From contig CACGMX010000002.1 in the NCBI GenBank assembly GCA_902574405.1, positions 1-47,709 of the forward strand: a stretch of 47,709 nt of DNA, given 5' to 3'. Under the pieces are notes generated by a model. That model was not told the origin of the DNA, did not search any database, and saw nothing but the letters and a program-made list of their open reading frames with translations. Below are positions 30,749 through 42,917 of this stretch, piece by piece. How positions within the stretch are numbered: the first letter of the stretch is position 1; every line of letters starts with the position of its first letter. Origin of the DNA: an uncultured Prochlorococcus sp. (GTDB taxonomy: Bacteria; Cyanobacteriota; Cyanobacteriia; PCC-6307; Cyanobiaceae). Position numbers and translations under genes: made by a program.

Positions 30749-31291
30749 TTAAATTAAATTTATTAGTTTTTTTGCTTGTCTGTCTACGGCAATTAAATTT
30801 TCTGATAGGTCTTTTTTTAGTCTTTTCTCTATCATACCGATTGGCATCCACTGACATCCTTGAACAGTGAGATCGTAAATTAATGAATTTTTGGAAGTGT
30901 TTTTAATATTTTGAATTTTCCAACTACCCTCAAATTTTCTGAAATCTCCTTTAATCAAATTGAATTTTAAAAGGCCAAGCTCCCTATCTTCGAATAAATC
31001 AATAGTTACCTCAGCAGAAAATTTCATACCAAGAAAATCTTGAGCCCCCACTTGTTTAAGGTGCACATTATTATTCTCTTGATATATTTTCTTGCTTGAA
31101 AGTAAGTTTGGTATGTAAAGATTTAGTCGATCATAATCTGTTAGAACATTCCATAATGAATCAAGACTCGCGGAGGTTGTAAGTTGAGCTGCAAGTCTTC
31201 TTGTTCCGCCAGAAAGCCTTTCCATCGTTTGCTCAATTGTCCTGTAATCAATGCTTTTAGAATGATCTACTGATTCTTGAGGATTATTCAT
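30749..31291 (-). CDS. SRPBCC / COQ10-type polyketide cyclase/dehydrase-like protein
   Basis: SASLDSLWNVLTDYDRLNLYIPNLLSSK, GVQCQWMPIGMIEKRLKKDL-type ending. Confidence 0.75.
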   Translation of the reverse strand: MNNPQESVDHSKSIDYRTIEQTMERLSGGTRRLAAQLTTSASLDSLWNVLTDYDRLNLYIPNLLSSKKIYQENNNVHLKQVGAQDFLGMKFSAEVTIDLFEDRELGLLKFNLIKGDFRKFEGSWKIQNIKNTSKNSLIYDLTVQGCQWMPIGMIEKRLKKDLSENLIAVDRQAKKLINLI

Positions 31292-31421
31292 AAATTAATT
31301 TTTTCATGAGATAAAAAATTATTTCTGTGTAACTATACTGATAAAAACGAAAAATACTGAAAAATTAAAATAATTTCTTTTAATTATCCCGATCTCAAAA
31401 CGTAACCATTTTTGTAAAATC

Positions 31422-31443
31422 ACTACAAATTAAACTACAAATT
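31422..31443. repeat. Two tandem copies of ACTACAAATT (12-nt period) in the petH upstream region
   Basis: ACTACAAATT at 31422-31431 and 31434-31443, separated by AA. Confidence 0.8.
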
Positions 31444-31469
31444 GATAATCTTTTATAAAAGAAATCTAA

Positions 31470-32585
<1,116 letters not shown>

Positions 32586-32697
32586 ATCTTTAATATTTAG
32601 ATTTAAGGTGCATGTATTAAATACTTTTTGGTTTAGACACAATATGTAGCTAATATTAGAAAAAAAGAGGATTTTAAAAAGAGATTACTAAAAAAAT

Positions 32698-34221
32698 ATG
32701 CCTTCAACTTTAAGTAATCCTCTGAGATTAGGTTTACGGCAGGAAAGAGTCATATCTCCTCAATGCTTAGTAATATTTGGTGCTAGTGGAGATCTTACTC
32801 ATAGAAAATTAATACCGGCCTTATTTGAACTCTATTTGCAAAGAAGAATTCCTAGTGAGTTTGGAATAGTTGGTTGTGCGAGAAGACCTTGGACTGATTA
32901 TGAGTTTAGGGAAAAGATGAAAGTAAAGCTATCCAATCAAATATCTGATAAAGAAAGGGAGTGGGAACAATTTTCAAATTATCTTTTCTATGAACCTGTT
33001 GACTTACAGCAAAGTGATCATGTCGTAAGGCTTTCTAAAAGATTAAATGAAATTGATAAAACACAAGCTACCCATGGTAATAGAACATTTTATTTATCAG
33101 TATCTCCGAATTTCTATGCAAGTGGATGTCAAGCTCTAAAAGCGGCTGGCCTTTTAGATGACCCTAAGAAAAGTCGTTTAGTGATTGAAAAACCATTTGG
33201 AAGAGATTATTCAAGTGCAAAAAAATTGAACAAGGTCGTTCAAAGTTGTGCTGAAGAAAGTCAGATTTATAGGATTGATCATTATTTAGGAAAAGAGACA
33301 GTTCAAAATATTCTTGTTTTGAGGTTTGCTAACACTATTTTTGAACCAATCTGGAACAGAAATTATATATCAAGCGTTCAAATTACCTCCTCTGAAACAG
33401 TGGGTGTTGAAGATAGAGCAGGTTATTACGAAAGCTCAGGTGCTTTAAGGGATATGCTTCAAAACCATATGACCCAAATGCTTGCTGTTACTGCTATGGA
33501 GCCTCCTGGAAAGTTTGAGCCAGAAGCAATAAGAAATGAAAAAGCTAAGGTTCTTCAAGCTTCAAAACTTGCTGACGAAAATGAACCTTGGAATTGTTGC
33601 ATAAGAGGTCAATATGGAGAGGGAGGCAATATTTCAAATCGACTCAAAGGATATAGGCTGGAAGAAGGTGTTAATTGCAATAGCACTACAGAAACTTATA
33701 TCGCGACAAAAGTTTTTGTTGATAACTGGCGTTGGCAAGGTGTTCCATTTTATTTGAGAACAGGGAAAAGACTACCTAAAAGACTTGGAGAAATAGTCTT
33801 GACTTTTAAAGACGTTCCTGTTCATTTATTTGAATCAACAATAATAAATCCTGCCCCAAATCAACTTATCCTTAGAATTCAGCCAAATGAAGGGGCTACT
33901 TTCAAGTTTGAGGTAAAATCACCTGGTTCTGGAATGAAATCAAGACCTGTTGAAATGGAATTTTCTTATGATGAATCATTTGGAGAACCCTCAGATGAAG
34001 GCTATGTAAGATTATTAGCTGATGCAATGCTTTCAGACCCAACCTTATTTACTCGAAGCGACGAAGTAGAGGCAGCCTGGAAACTTTATACACCATTAAT
34101 AGAATTGATGGATAATTCTCCTTGGAAGTTACCTATTTATAATTATGAATCTATGACGTGGGGACCTGCTGAATCTGATCAATTACTCTCAAAAGATAAT
34201 TTTTTCTGGCGTAGACCTTAA
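32698..34221 (+). CDS. zwf: Glucose-6-phosphate dehydrogenase
   Basis: VIFGASGDLTHRKLIPALF, RIDHYLGKETVQN, RTGKRLPKR. Confidence 0.97.
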   Translation: MPSTLSNPLRLGLRQERVISPQCLVIFGASGDLTHRKLIPALFELYLQRRIPSEFGIVGCARRPWTDYEFREKMKVKLSNQISDKEREWEQFSNYLFYEPVDLQQSDHVVRLSKRLNEIDKTQATHGNRTFYLSVSPNFYASGCQALKAAGLLDDPKKSRLVIEKPFGRDYSSAKKLNKVVQSCAEESQIYRIDHYLGKETVQNILVLRFANTIFEPIWNRNYISSVQITSSETVGVEDRAGYYESSGALRDMLQNHMTQMLAVTAMEPPGKFEPEAIRNEKAKVLQASKLADENEPWNCCIRGQYGEGGNISNRLKGYRLEEGVNCNSTTETYIATKVFVDNWRWQGVPFYLRTGKRLPKRLGEIVLTFKDVPVHLFESTIINPAPNQLILRIQPNEGATFKFEVKSPGSGMKSRPVEMEFSYDESFGEPSDEGYVRLLADAMLSDPTLFTRSDEVEAAWKLYTPLIELMDNSPWKLPIYNYESMTWGPAESDQLLSKDNFFWRRP

Positions 34222-34223
34222 AA

Positions 34224-35525
34224 ATGAAACCTCAACTTACACTCCAAACCCCGTTAGAGCTACCTTATCAGGAGATTTCTAATTACCTTAATAAACTATG
34301 GATTTCAGAAGATAAAGATAATACTGGAGCTAACACTTTTACATTAATGGTCTGGCAGCCTTCTTGGCTGGAACAATGTTTGGTCCAAAAAGGATTAGTA
34401 AATGGACCAATTACTGGAAATTTAAGTCCTGAGATAATTGAAGTTGCTAAAAAATTTATATTAGATCAGGGACTTCCAATCACTACTTCCCTTAATAGTG
34501 AAGAATTATTGAATTTATTGAAGGAAAATTTATCTAATAATGACTTTGAAGACTTTAGAGGACAATTTTTTGAATCATCAATAAGTACATTGAATCCAAG
34601 AAGATTAATAACTTTAGCGCCAACATTAAATAAAAATTCAGATATCAAAACTTTTGTATCCGCTTACTGTCCATTAAGTGATACTCCAGCTATGCAACCT
34701 ATCTGTGGGGATTTAGTCGTTATAAGGGGAGACTCAGCCTCAATATCCAATAAAGGATTAAAAATAATTGATGAATTATCTATTGATGAATTGCCTTCAT
34801 GGTTGTGGTGGAATGGAAGCTTAGATGAATCACCTGAAATCTTCGAATATTTTACTAATTATGATCTAAGGTTAATAATTGATACTGCTCTTGGATCGCC
34901 ATATAAATGTTTAAAAGTTTTAGATCAATTAAATAATTCAGACAAAGCTATTAATGATTTGAATTGGGTTAGGTTGAAAAACTGGAGGGAATCATTGGCA
35001 ATGATTTTTGATCCGCCTTCGAGGAGACCAATCTTAGATCATATTACTGATGTTGATATTGATATCGCAGGAGATCATATTATTCAAGCTTTGTTTTTGA
35101 TCTCATGGATTAGTGATAAACTTGGTTGGTCTTTTCTAAGAGTTGAAAGGGATACAGAATCAACAAAAATATTGTTTGAAAGAATTAATGGCGAAATAAT
35201 TTCTGCGTCAATTAATCCTTTATCTTTGGGAAATCCAAGTATTCATTTAGGACAAGTTATTGGATTGAGGTTGATTTCAAAAATTAGTGAGGTTCAAAAA
35301 AATAATACTTGTGTAATACTTGGCTGTGAATCAGTGGAATGTATGAGACTTGAAGCAGGGGGAATGGCTAATATGGAATTAATAGAGCAAGTTGTTCCAA
35401 ATTCTTTTTCTACATCAGAGTATGATGTTAGTAAATTATTGGGTAGTAGCAGAGGTAGTACAAGTCCACTTTTTGAAAATTCTATTAAAATAGCCCTTCA
35501 AATATTTAATGGTTTTAATAACTAA
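34224..35525 (+). CDS. opcA: Glucose-6-phosphate dehydrogenase assembly protein OpcA
   Basis: Immediately follows zwf; DLVVIRGDSASISNKGLKIIDELSIDELPSWLWWNGSL, LNDLNWVRLKNWRESLAMIFDPPSRR-type region. Confidence 0.92.
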   Translation: MKPQLTLQTPLELPYQEISNYLNKLWISEDKDNTGANTFTLMVWQPSWLEQCLVQKGLVNGPITGNLSPEIIEVAKKFILDQGLPITTSLNSEELLNLLKENLSNNDFEDFRGQFFESSISTLNPRRLITLAPTLNKNSDIKTFVSAYCPLSDTPAMQPICGDLVVIRGDSASISNKGLKIIDELSIDELPSWLWWNGSLDESPEIFEYFTNYDLRLIIDTALGSPYKCLKVLDQLNNSDKAINDLNWVRLKNWRESLAMIFDPPSRRPILDHITDVDIDIAGDHIIQALFLISWISDKLGWSFLRVERDTESTKILFERINGEIISASINPLSLGNPSIHLGQVIGLRLISKISEVQKNNTCVILGCESVECMRLEAGGMANMELIEQVVPNSFSTSEYDVSKLLGSSRGSTSPLFENSIKIALQIFNGFNN

Positions 35526-35528
35526 TAA

Positions 35529-36920
35529 ATGCCTTGTGTAATATCTTCTCCTTCAACTGATAGTGGCAAGACTACATTATCGCTTTTGATATCTTGTTGG
35601 GCGTTCTCAAAAGGTATTAAGATACAAACTTTCAAGGTTGGCCCGGATTATCTTGATCAACAACAACTTAGTTCAATTGGCCAACCTATTTGTAGAAATT
35701 TAGATGTTTTTTTAAGTGGTGAGGAATGGGTTCAAGAAAGTTTTTTTAAACATTCTTTGAAATATGAATTCACATTAATTGAAGGAGCAATGGGTCTATT
35801 TGATGGATTAGGTTCAACAACCTACTCCAGCACTGCAAATGTCTCTAAACTTCTAAATGCTCCAATAATTTTTATTGTTAATGCTAGAGGTCAAGTAGCT
35901 TCTCTTTTGGCGACTGTTCGAGGCTTTAGAGATTTCGATAGTGAGTTGTCAATAGTAGGAATTATATTTAATAACGTTAATTCAGAGAGACATAAAAAAT
36001 TAATCGAAGAAGTTTTTAAAAATGAAGACATCGAAATTCTTGGTTTTTTACCATCTGATTCAAAAATAACTTTAAACAAAGCTAATTTAGGTTTAATATC
36101 TCCATTGGATAATGGTAAAGAAATTGATGTTGAATATTTTGCAAATTTTGCCGAAAGAAATCTTGATGTTTTTTCTCTTATTAAATTTCTGAAATCTCCT
36201 CAAAAGAAAATATTTAATTCTGTTAATTTTAGAGATTTTAAAATAGATAAAAGTAAACCTATCGCAATTGCAGAAGATAAAATTTTTCATTTTCAATACC
36301 CTGAAACCAAGGAGTTTTTGAGTGAAATAGGCATACCATTGATTTCATGGAGTATTTTTGATGATGAAGAAATACCTAATGAGGCTTCTTCTTTAATTAT
36401 TCCTGGAGGGTTCCCTGAAAAATATGCTGATCATATAAGTAACTCCATAAGAAGCTTAAATTCATTAAGGAAATTTCGAAAAAATGGATTTATATATGCG
36501 GAGTGCGGAGGGATGATGATTTTAGGAGACTTTATAAAAGATGAAAATGGCATTAATCATAAAATGAGTAGCATCCTGCCTTTTTCATCAAAAAAAAGTA
36601 AACTTTCAGTAGGTTATAGATATATAGAGGGTTTAAAAAATACTCCGATCATTAAACAAAATCAATTAATTAGAGGACATGAATTTCATTATTGGGAAAT
36701 TGAAAATAATTTATCTATATTTGATTTAAGAAAAACTGAGCGTCAAAAGAAACTTTCTTCCCCATGGAAAATTAAATCTTGGAAAACTGATTACAAAGAC
36801 GAAGGCTTTTTTGATGAAAAATTACATGCAAGTTGGATTCACTTACATTTGCCAAGTTCTCCAGAAGCCGCAAAAAACTTTATAGATGCCACCCAAATTA
36901 GTTTTTCAAAGGATTCTTAA
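35529..36920 (+). CDS. cobB: Cobyrinic acid a,c-diamide synthase
   Basis: PSTDSGKTTLSLLI, KVGPDYLD, EGAMGLFDG, LIIPGGFPEKYA, YAECGGMMILG. Confidence 0.93.
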   Translation: MPCVISSPSTDSGKTTLSLLISCWAFSKGIKIQTFKVGPDYLDQQQLSSIGQPICRNLDVFLSGEEWVQESFFKHSLKYEFTLIEGAMGLFDGLGSTTYSSTANVSKLLNAPIIFIVNARGQVASLLATVRGFRDFDSELSIVGIIFNNVNSERHKKLIEEVFKNEDIEILGFLPSDSKITLNKANLGLISPLDNGKEIDVEYFANFAERNLDVFSLIKFLKSPQKKIFNSVNFRDFKIDKSKPIAIAEDKIFHFQYPETKEFLSEIGIPLISWSIFDDEEIPNEASSLIIPGGFPEKYADHISNSIRSLNSLRKFRKNGFIYAECGGMMILGDFIKDENGINHKMSSILPFSSKKSKLSVGYRYIEGLKNTPIIKQNQLIRGHEFHYWEIENNLSIFDLRKTERQKKLSSPWKIKSWKTDYKDEGFFDEKLHASWIHLHLPSSPEAAKNFIDATQISFSKDS

Positions 36921-37396
36921 TTTATTATCAAATCAAATATTTTAAGAGGCGATCCTAAAAAAAATATTCCAGGTAAAGTGATTAATGGTCCTATAAGACT
37001 CCCCACCATGACCTCAATTTTTGTATGACCAAGGGTTTCTTTTAAAAGTAATTCAGATTTAGGGTCTAGTTTTTTTGATAGTTTATTGATTTCTGCAGCT
37101 TGAATCCCAGCTGATTTTCGAACTCCACTTGCATCATACATAACTATTAAAGCTACAGCAACTGATAATGCGAATATTGAACTATCAAATCCCAATTCAT
37201 AACCGATACCAGATGTGGCACCAGTTATTAAGGCGGAATGACTTGAAGGCATACCACCCGTCTCGAACATAATTCCAAATCTTATCTTTCCAGTTGAAAA
37301 GAAATTGAATACAATTTTGAAGAATTGAGCTAGTAAACAGGATAATAAGCTCCAAAAAAGAACTGAATTATTAAAAAAGGAAAAAAACTCAGGCAT
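36917..37396 (-). CDS. DUF212 / divergent PAP2 family membrane protein
   Basis: AQFFKIVFNFF, FETGGMPSSHSALITG, VMYDASGVRKSAGIQA, LGHTKIEVMVGSLIGPL. Confidence 0.85.
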   Translation of the reverse strand: MPEFFSFFNNSVLFWSLLSCLLAQFFKIVFNFFSTGKIRFGIMFETGGMPSSHSALITGATSGIGYELGFDSSIFALSVAVALIVMYDASGVRKSAGIQAAEINKLSKKLDPKSELLLKETLGHTKIEVMVGSLIGPLITLPGIFFLGSPLKIFDLIIN

Positions 37397-37412
37397 AAAT
37401 TAAAGTTAGTTA

Positions 37413-38315
37413 TTATCTGTCTCTATTTGTAATAAAGTCGGCTAAAGATAATAGATATTTTGCATCTTGACCCCAAGGTTCAATTGCTTTTTTTGCTGTT
37501 TCAACTAAATCAAATGCTCTTTTCTTTGACTCCTCCATCCCAAGTAATTTAGGGTAAGTAGTTTTGTCAGCTAAAAGATCTTTACCGGCAGTTTTACCAA
37601 GCTTTTCACTGCTGGAAGTTAAATCAAGAATATCATCTATTATTTGGAAGGCTAAACCAATTCCCTCTGCATATGTTGTTAGAGCTTGTAATAGTTTTTC
37701 GTTAGCACCTGCGATCATTGCGCCTGTTCTTACGCAGGCTTTTAATAAAGCTCCAGTCTTATGAAGATGAATATATTCTAGAGTTTCAAGGTCGACTTCT
37801 TTACCTTCGCATTCCAAATCAACAACTTGTCCCCCAACCAGGCCTGGAGCACCAGCAACTAGGGATAATTCGCCAACTACTTTTAATAATCTATTTGTAT
37901 CGACTCCAGGACTTCTTAAAGAGACCATTTCAAAGGCCCTGGTTAATAAAGCATCGCCTGCAAGAATAGCAATTGCATCTCCATATACTTTATGATTTGT
38001 CGGCCTACCTCTCCTCAAGTCATCATTATCCATAGCAGGCAGATCATCATGAATCAAGGACATTGTATGGATCATTTCTATCGCTACTGCAGTAGGAACA
38101 GCAAGAGAGGGATCTCCTCCAGCCAGTGAGCAAGATGCTAAACATAAAATTGGACGTATTCTTTTCCCTCCAGCTAAAAGTGAATATCTCATTGATTCTC
38201 TCAAAATTTCTGGATTTTCAGGCCCCAATGAAAAATCAAGTGCTTCTTCTACAACCTTTTTTGTATTTTTAAGATATTTTTCAAAATCAGAAATACTATT
38301 TATAACTTCAGTCAT
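37413..38315 (-). CDS. crtE: Geranylgeranyl diphosphate synthase
   Basis: [52 protein letters not shown]. Confidence 0.94.
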   Translation of the reverse strand: MTEVINSISDFEKYLKNTKKVVEEALDFSLGPENPEILRESMRYSLLAGGKRIRPILCLASCSLAGGDPSLAVPTAVAIEMIHTMSLIHDDLPAMDNDDLRRGRPTNHKVYGDAIAILAGDALLTRAFEMVSLRSPGVDTNRLLKVVGELSLVAGAPGLVGGQVVDLECEGKEVDLETLEYIHLHKTGALLKACVRTGAMIAGANEKLLQALTTYAEGIGLAFQIIDDILDLTSSSEKLGKTAGKDLLADKTTYPKLLGMEESKKRAFDLVETAKKAIEPWGQDAKYLLSLADFITNRDR

Positions 38316-38351
38316 TTTATACCTTTAGTAAAAAATTTTTCATCTTGGAGT

Positions 38352-39248
38352 TTATGGCAAAAGGTCATTAAGAGTTGATGATAAACCAAATTGTTTTTGC
38401 CAGCTAAAAATAGTATTTACAAGTAACATTGTTACTGTCATTGGTCCAACACCTCCTGGTACAGGTGTGTAAGCAAATACTTTTGAAATGACATCTTCTA
38501 ATAATACATCGCCACATAATCTGGTTTGATTTTTATCGGAACTTTTTAATCTATGTATTCCGACATCAATAATTACTGCTCCTTCTTTCACAAAACTCGA
38601 ATCTACAAGATTGGGTTTTCCTGCAGCCGCGATTAGGATATCGGCTTCTCTACAGACTTTATTCAAATTTAACGTTTTTGAATGAGTCATTGTAATAGTG
38701 CCATTTAGATTCAACAACATTAGTGATAGAGGCTTTCCAACAAGCAAACTTCTTCCAATAACAACAATTTTCTTACCTTCAATTGTTATATTTTGGGATT
38801 TTAATAAATTAATAATTCCTGCGGGTGTGCATGATCTCATCGCAGGCTCATTTTTAACTAATTTGCCAATGTTTATTTCATTTAATCCATCTACATCTTT
38901 GCTTGGATTAATATGGCTGATAAGTTTCTGCTCATCAAACTTTTTTGGGATAGGCAGTTGTAACAACATGCCATCAATATCCTTATCAGAATTAAGTTTG
39001 ATTATTAATTGTTCAACTTCTTTTTGCTCTACACTATCTTTTAGATGAAAGATAAAGCTCTTTATTCCTATCCTTGAACATGCTTTTCCCTTGTTATTAA
39101 CGTAAACACCACTTGCAGGGTCGTCACCTATTCTTATTACAGCTAAACCAGGAGCTCTTTTTGTGAATTTTTTATTACTAGAGATATAGGCTTTTAATCT
39201 TTCTTCAATTTCAAGAGATAATTTTTTACCGTCTAATTTTAATGACAT
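38352..39248 (-). CDS. folD: Methylenetetrahydrofolate dehydrogenase/cyclohydrolase
   Basis: [71 protein letters not shown]. Confidence 0.96.
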   Translation of the reverse strand: MSLKLDGKKLSLEIEERLKAYISSNKKFTKRAPGLAVIRIGDDPASGVYVNNKGKACSRIGIKSFIFHLKDSVEQKEVEQLIIKLNSDKDIDGMLLQLPIPKKFDEQKLISHINPSKDVDGLNEINIGKLVKNEPAMRSCTPAGIINLLKSQNITIEGKKIVVIGRSLLVGKPLSLMLLNLNGTITMTHSKTLNLNKVCREADILIAAAGKPNLVDSSFVKEGAVIIDVGIHRLKSSDKNQTRLCGDVLLEDVISKVFAYTPVPGGVGPMTVTMLLVNTIFSWQKQFGLSSTLNDLLP

Positions 39249-39322
39249 TTAGAAGAACATCTCCTTTTTACTCCTAGCATGCCTATAATTTTAAATTATT
39301 CAAATAGATTTATTTATATTCT

Positions 39323-40795
39323 GTGAAAAACATCACAACTACCTTAAAGAAATTGTTTTATCTGTGGAGGCGAAGTCAAGTTCCAGAAAAACAACCAATT
39401 AAGATTTCAAGGATAGATAATCTCATAATTTTTTTAGTATGCATCTTAATTTCAATAATTTCTTCTTATAAACTACTTCTTATCTCGCCTTTAAGTGTCG
39501 CAGATATTTTTTCATGGCTTTTAACCTTTACTGAAATACTTATTAGTTCCGGGATTTTGATATTTGTTTCAAAAAAAGAGAATCCCACAATTTCTTCAAG
39601 ACAAATCTTCTTGATCATTACTCTTCTTCTAGCAGTACAAGCTGCGAAATTAGTCTTATCTTCAACAATAAGTCCATTATCTATTATAGTTCCACCGGCA
39701 TTAATAATATCTCAAGGAATGGGGAGCATAACAGCTTTAGCTTGGGTATCAATAGCAAGCTTTAGTTGGCCAGACCCAGCAGTTGCTATAAATAATAATT
39801 TATTTTTTATTTTATTAATTTGCTCTTCAGTAGTATCTCTACTTGGAGGAAGAATAAGAAGTAGGGCTCAGTTACTTCAACTATCAATTTTTGTACCCAT
39901 AGGATCGTTCTTGAGTCAATTGATATTGATAGGTAAAGATAAAATAACTCTTATTAATAACCAAGATTTTGTTTTAGTTAATAGGGATATATTTTCTGAT
40001 TCTTTGCTATTGGCAATAGTGATGCTTTTTACAATTTTATTTATTCCTATTTTTGAATCTATATTCGGATTATTAACTAAAGCAAGATTGCTCGAATTGG
40101 CTGATAAAGAGAAACCTCTAATTAGAAGATTGTCTCTTGAAGCTCCTGGGACTTTTGAACATACCTTACTGATATGTGGTTTAGCAGAGGAAGCAACAAG
40201 GATGATCGGTGGTGATATTGATCTAATTAAAACTGGAGCGTTATATCATGATGTTGGTAAATTACATGCACCTAATTGGTTTATCGAAAATCAGGATGGT
40301 TTAAGAAATCCTCATGACGAATTAGATGATCCGATTAAAAGTGCAGAAGTTTTACAGGCACACGTAGATGAAGGATTGAAATTCGCAAGAAATAATAGAC
40401 TACCTAAATCGATAGCTGATTTTATTCCTGAACATCAAGGTACCCTAAAAATGGGATATTTTTTTCAAAAAGCTAAAGAAAAAAATCTTGATTTTAATGA
40501 GTATTATTTTAGATACAAAGGCCCTATTCCTCAGTCAAAAGAAACAGCTATTTTAATGCTTGCAGATGGATGTGAAGCGGCATTAAGAGCTATGAATATT
40601 AATGCATCTGATAAAGAAGCTTTAGAAACAATCTCTAATATTATCTACTCACGTCAAAAAGATGGGCAATTATATGATAGTAATTTATCGCAAGGAGAAA
40701 TTTTTCTTATAAAAAGAGCATTCTTGAATGTTTGGAAAAGAATCAGACATAGAAGAATTCAGTATCCAACTAGCAAGAATAATACTTTTTCTTGA
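39323..40795 (+). CDS. PgpH-like 7TM-HD domain phosphohydrolase (putative c-di-AMP phosphodiesterase), short form
   Basis: Multi-TM N-terminus, then LLELADKEKPLIRRLSLEAPGTFEHTLLICGLAEEATRMIGGDIDLIKTGALYHDVGK...PEHQGTLKMGYFFQKA...ILMLADGCEAALRAM; 490 aa. Confidence 0.88.
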   Translation: MKNITTTLKKLFYLWRRSQVPEKQPIKISRIDNLIIFLVCILISIISSYKLLLISPLSVADIFSWLLTFTEILISSGILIFVSKKENPTISSRQIFLIITLLLAVQAAKLVLSSTISPLSIIVPPALIISQGMGSITALAWVSIASFSWPDPAVAINNNLFFILLICSSVVSLLGGRIRSRAQLLQLSIFVPIGSFLSQLILIGKDKITLINNQDFVLVNRDIFSDSLLLAIVMLFTILFIPIFESIFGLLTKARLLELADKEKPLIRRLSLEAPGTFEHTLLICGLAEEATRMIGGDIDLIKTGALYHDVGKLHAPNWFIENQDGLRNPHDELDDPIKSAEVLQAHVDEGLKFARNNRLPKSIADFIPEHQGTLKMGYFFQKAKEKNLDFNEYYFRYKGPIPQSKETAILMLADGCEAALRAMNINASDKEALETISNIIYSRQKDGQLYDSNLSQGEIFLIKRAFLNVWKRIRHRRIQYPTSKNNTFS

Positions 40796-40804
40796 TTTTC
40801 AATT

Positions 40805-41209
40805 CTATAGCCTAATACTTCTTCGATGTTTTGGATTACACCAATATATAAGAGCTAATGTACTTAATAATGTTGTTAAAAGAGTAAAACCACCGATTCC
40901 AAAAATGTCTTTAATAGTTATAAGCCTCACCACTGAATAAGGACCCGTCCCAGATATTACCATTGATAGAGATACTAGAGTTAAAGTTACGCCCCATTTT
41001 CTCTCTGCTAGAAGAGCTGCTGAAGAAACTATTCCAACGATCGCAGCAGGCCAACCAAGACTAATGGCAAGAGTTATATTTGCAACTTTTAGTGGAGGAC
41101 CATAACTTATTATTAATGCGATTATTGGAAGTGCAATTATATTGCTGATTAATCCAACCCATGAAAGCGCCCAATATCCCAATAACCTTTCTCTCATTAT
41201 TAACAGCAT
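40805..41209 (-). CDS. Conserved multi-pass membrane protein, unknown function
   Basis: 134 aa with about four hydrophobic segments; convergent with the PgpH-like gene (stops 10 nt apart). Confidence 0.65.
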   Translation of the reverse strand: MLLIMRERLLGYWALSWVGLISNIIALPIIALIISYGPPLKVANITLAISLGWPAAIVGIVSSAALLAERKWGVTLTLVSLSMVISGTGPYSVVRLITIKDIFGIGGFTLLTTLLSTLALIYWCNPKHRRSIRL

Positions 41210-41276
41210 TAACTATTCATTTAATTTACAATATTAAGAGACAATTTTTAATGCTACTTAATATTCCTAAAAAAAT

Positions 41277-42917
41277 TTAATTCGCTTTATTGGATAGAAA
41301 TCTACTACTAGAATTTTCTAAATTATCAAATTGTGGGTGAATTGAATTTTTTTTCTCAGAAAAGACAAGCCTATTTATAGCATTAACGTATGCATTCGCT
41401 GCAGCAACTACAACATCTGTATCAGCAGAATGACCAGAATATATTTTATTATCCCTTCTTATTCTTATTGTTACTTCGCCCAAAGCGTCAATTCCTTCTG
41501 TTACCGACTTAACAGAAAATTCAATTAATTCATTAGGAATTTTAGCTAATTTATTTAAAGCCTCGCATACAGCATCAACGGGTCCAGTCCCTATTGATAC
41601 AGCAGTATCCTCAGTATTATCTTCCGTGTTTAGAAGCGAAATGGTGGCAGTAGGTTTAGATGCGTTACCGCAACTTACTTGAACAAGACTTAATTGAAAT
41701 TTAGCTTCAGGGAGCTGCACTTGTTCACTAACGATTGCTTCTAAATCTCTATCAGTAATTTCTCTTTTTCTGTCAGCTAAATCCTTGAAACGAGCAAAAG
41801 CATCATTTAAATCTTCTCGGCTCAAGTCATATCCCAACTCTTCTAATCTTGCTCTTACTGCACTTCTTCCACTAAGTTTCCCCAAAGATATTTTATTGTC
41901 ACTCAAACCAACAGTTTTTGCATCTATAATCTCATAGGTTAGTCTATTTTTTAAAACCCCATCCTGATGAATGCCTGACTCATGTGCAAATGCGTTGGCT
42001 CCCACAATAGCTTTATTAGGTTGTACAGTCATTCCAGTTAGGTTGGAAACAAGTCTAGAGGTTTTTGTTATTTCTTCTGTCCTTATAGCCGTAAGAGGAG
42101 TTGGCGAATTGTGATTTCTTTTGAAAAAACTATTAAAAAAACTTTTTCTAACGTGGAGTGCCATTACTAATTCCTCTAGTGAAGCATTACCTGCTCTTTC
42201 ACCAATTCCATTAATAGTACATTCTAGTTGTCTCGCTCCATTTTTTACTGCCTCTAGAAAATTGGCTACTGCCAAACCTAAATCATTATGACCATGAACC
42301 GAGATTACTACTTCATCAATATTTGGGACATTTTTATTTATATCGGCAATTAGCTTGCCAAATTCACTGGGAGTTGTAAATCCCACCGTATCAGGGATAT
42401 TTATTGTCGTCGCTCCTGCCGAAATTGCTAGTTGAATCACTTCGTATAAAAAATCAGGATCACTCCTTGAGGCATCTTCACAGGAAAACTCAATATCATC
42501 TACTAACGATTTTGCATAATTAACCATTTCAGGAACTATTTGAAGAACATCTTTTCTGGACTTTTTAAGTTTATGTTTAAGATGAATATCACTTGTCGCA
42601 ATAAAAGTATGTATTCTTTTCCTGGGAGCTGGACTTACTGCTTCGTAACATGCTTTTATATCTCGATGAGACGCTCTAGCTAAACCACATATTATAGGGC
42701 CATTTTCTTTTCCTACAGCATTGGCAATTTTATTAACAGCTTTAAAATCTCCTGGACTTGCGAAAGGGAAGCCAGCCTCAATTACATCTACCCCTAGTCT
42801 TGCCAATTGATGAGCGATAGCAAGTTTTTCTTCAAGATTTAAGCTTGCACCAGGAGACTGCTCTCCATCTCGAAGAGTTGTATCAAATATCAAAATTCTT
42901 CCAGGATCTTTTGACAT
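41277..42917 (-). CDS. leuA: 2-isopropylmalate synthase
   Basis: [62 protein letters not shown]. Confidence 0.96.
   Translation of the reverse strand: MSKDPGRILIFDTTLRDGEQSPGASLNLEEKLAIAHQLARLGVDVIEAGFPFASPGDFKAVNKIANAVGKENGPIICGLARASHRDIKACYEAVSPAPRKRIHTFIATSDIHLKHKLKKSRKDVLQIVPEMVNYAKSLVDDIEFSCEDASRSDPDFLYEVIQLAISAGATTINIPDTVGFTTPSEFGKLIADINKNVPNIDEVVISVHGHNDLGLAVANFLEAVKNGARQLECTINGIGERAGNASLEELVMALHVRKSFFNSFFKRNHNSPTPLTAIRTEEITKTSRLVSNLTGMTVQPNKAIVGANAFAHESGIHQDGVLKNRLTYEIIDAKTVGLSDNKISLGKLSGRSAVRARLEELGYDLSREDLNDAFARFKDLADRKREITDRDLEAIVSEQVQLPEAKFQLSLVQVSCGNASKPTATISLLNTEDNTEDTAVSIGTGPVDAVCEALNKLAKIPNELIEFSVKSVTEGIDALGEVTIRIRRDNKIYSGHSADTDVVVAAANAYVNAINRLVFSEKKNSIHPQFDNLENSSSRFLSNKAN

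Noticed and set aside
31412-31426. Possible NtcA site upstream of petH (GTA...TAC)
   Set aside because: Spacing is N7 rather than the consensus N8, so it was not called as a site.
38698-39048. 116-aa ORF antisense to folD
   Set aside because: folD is unambiguous on the opposite strand; likely spurious.
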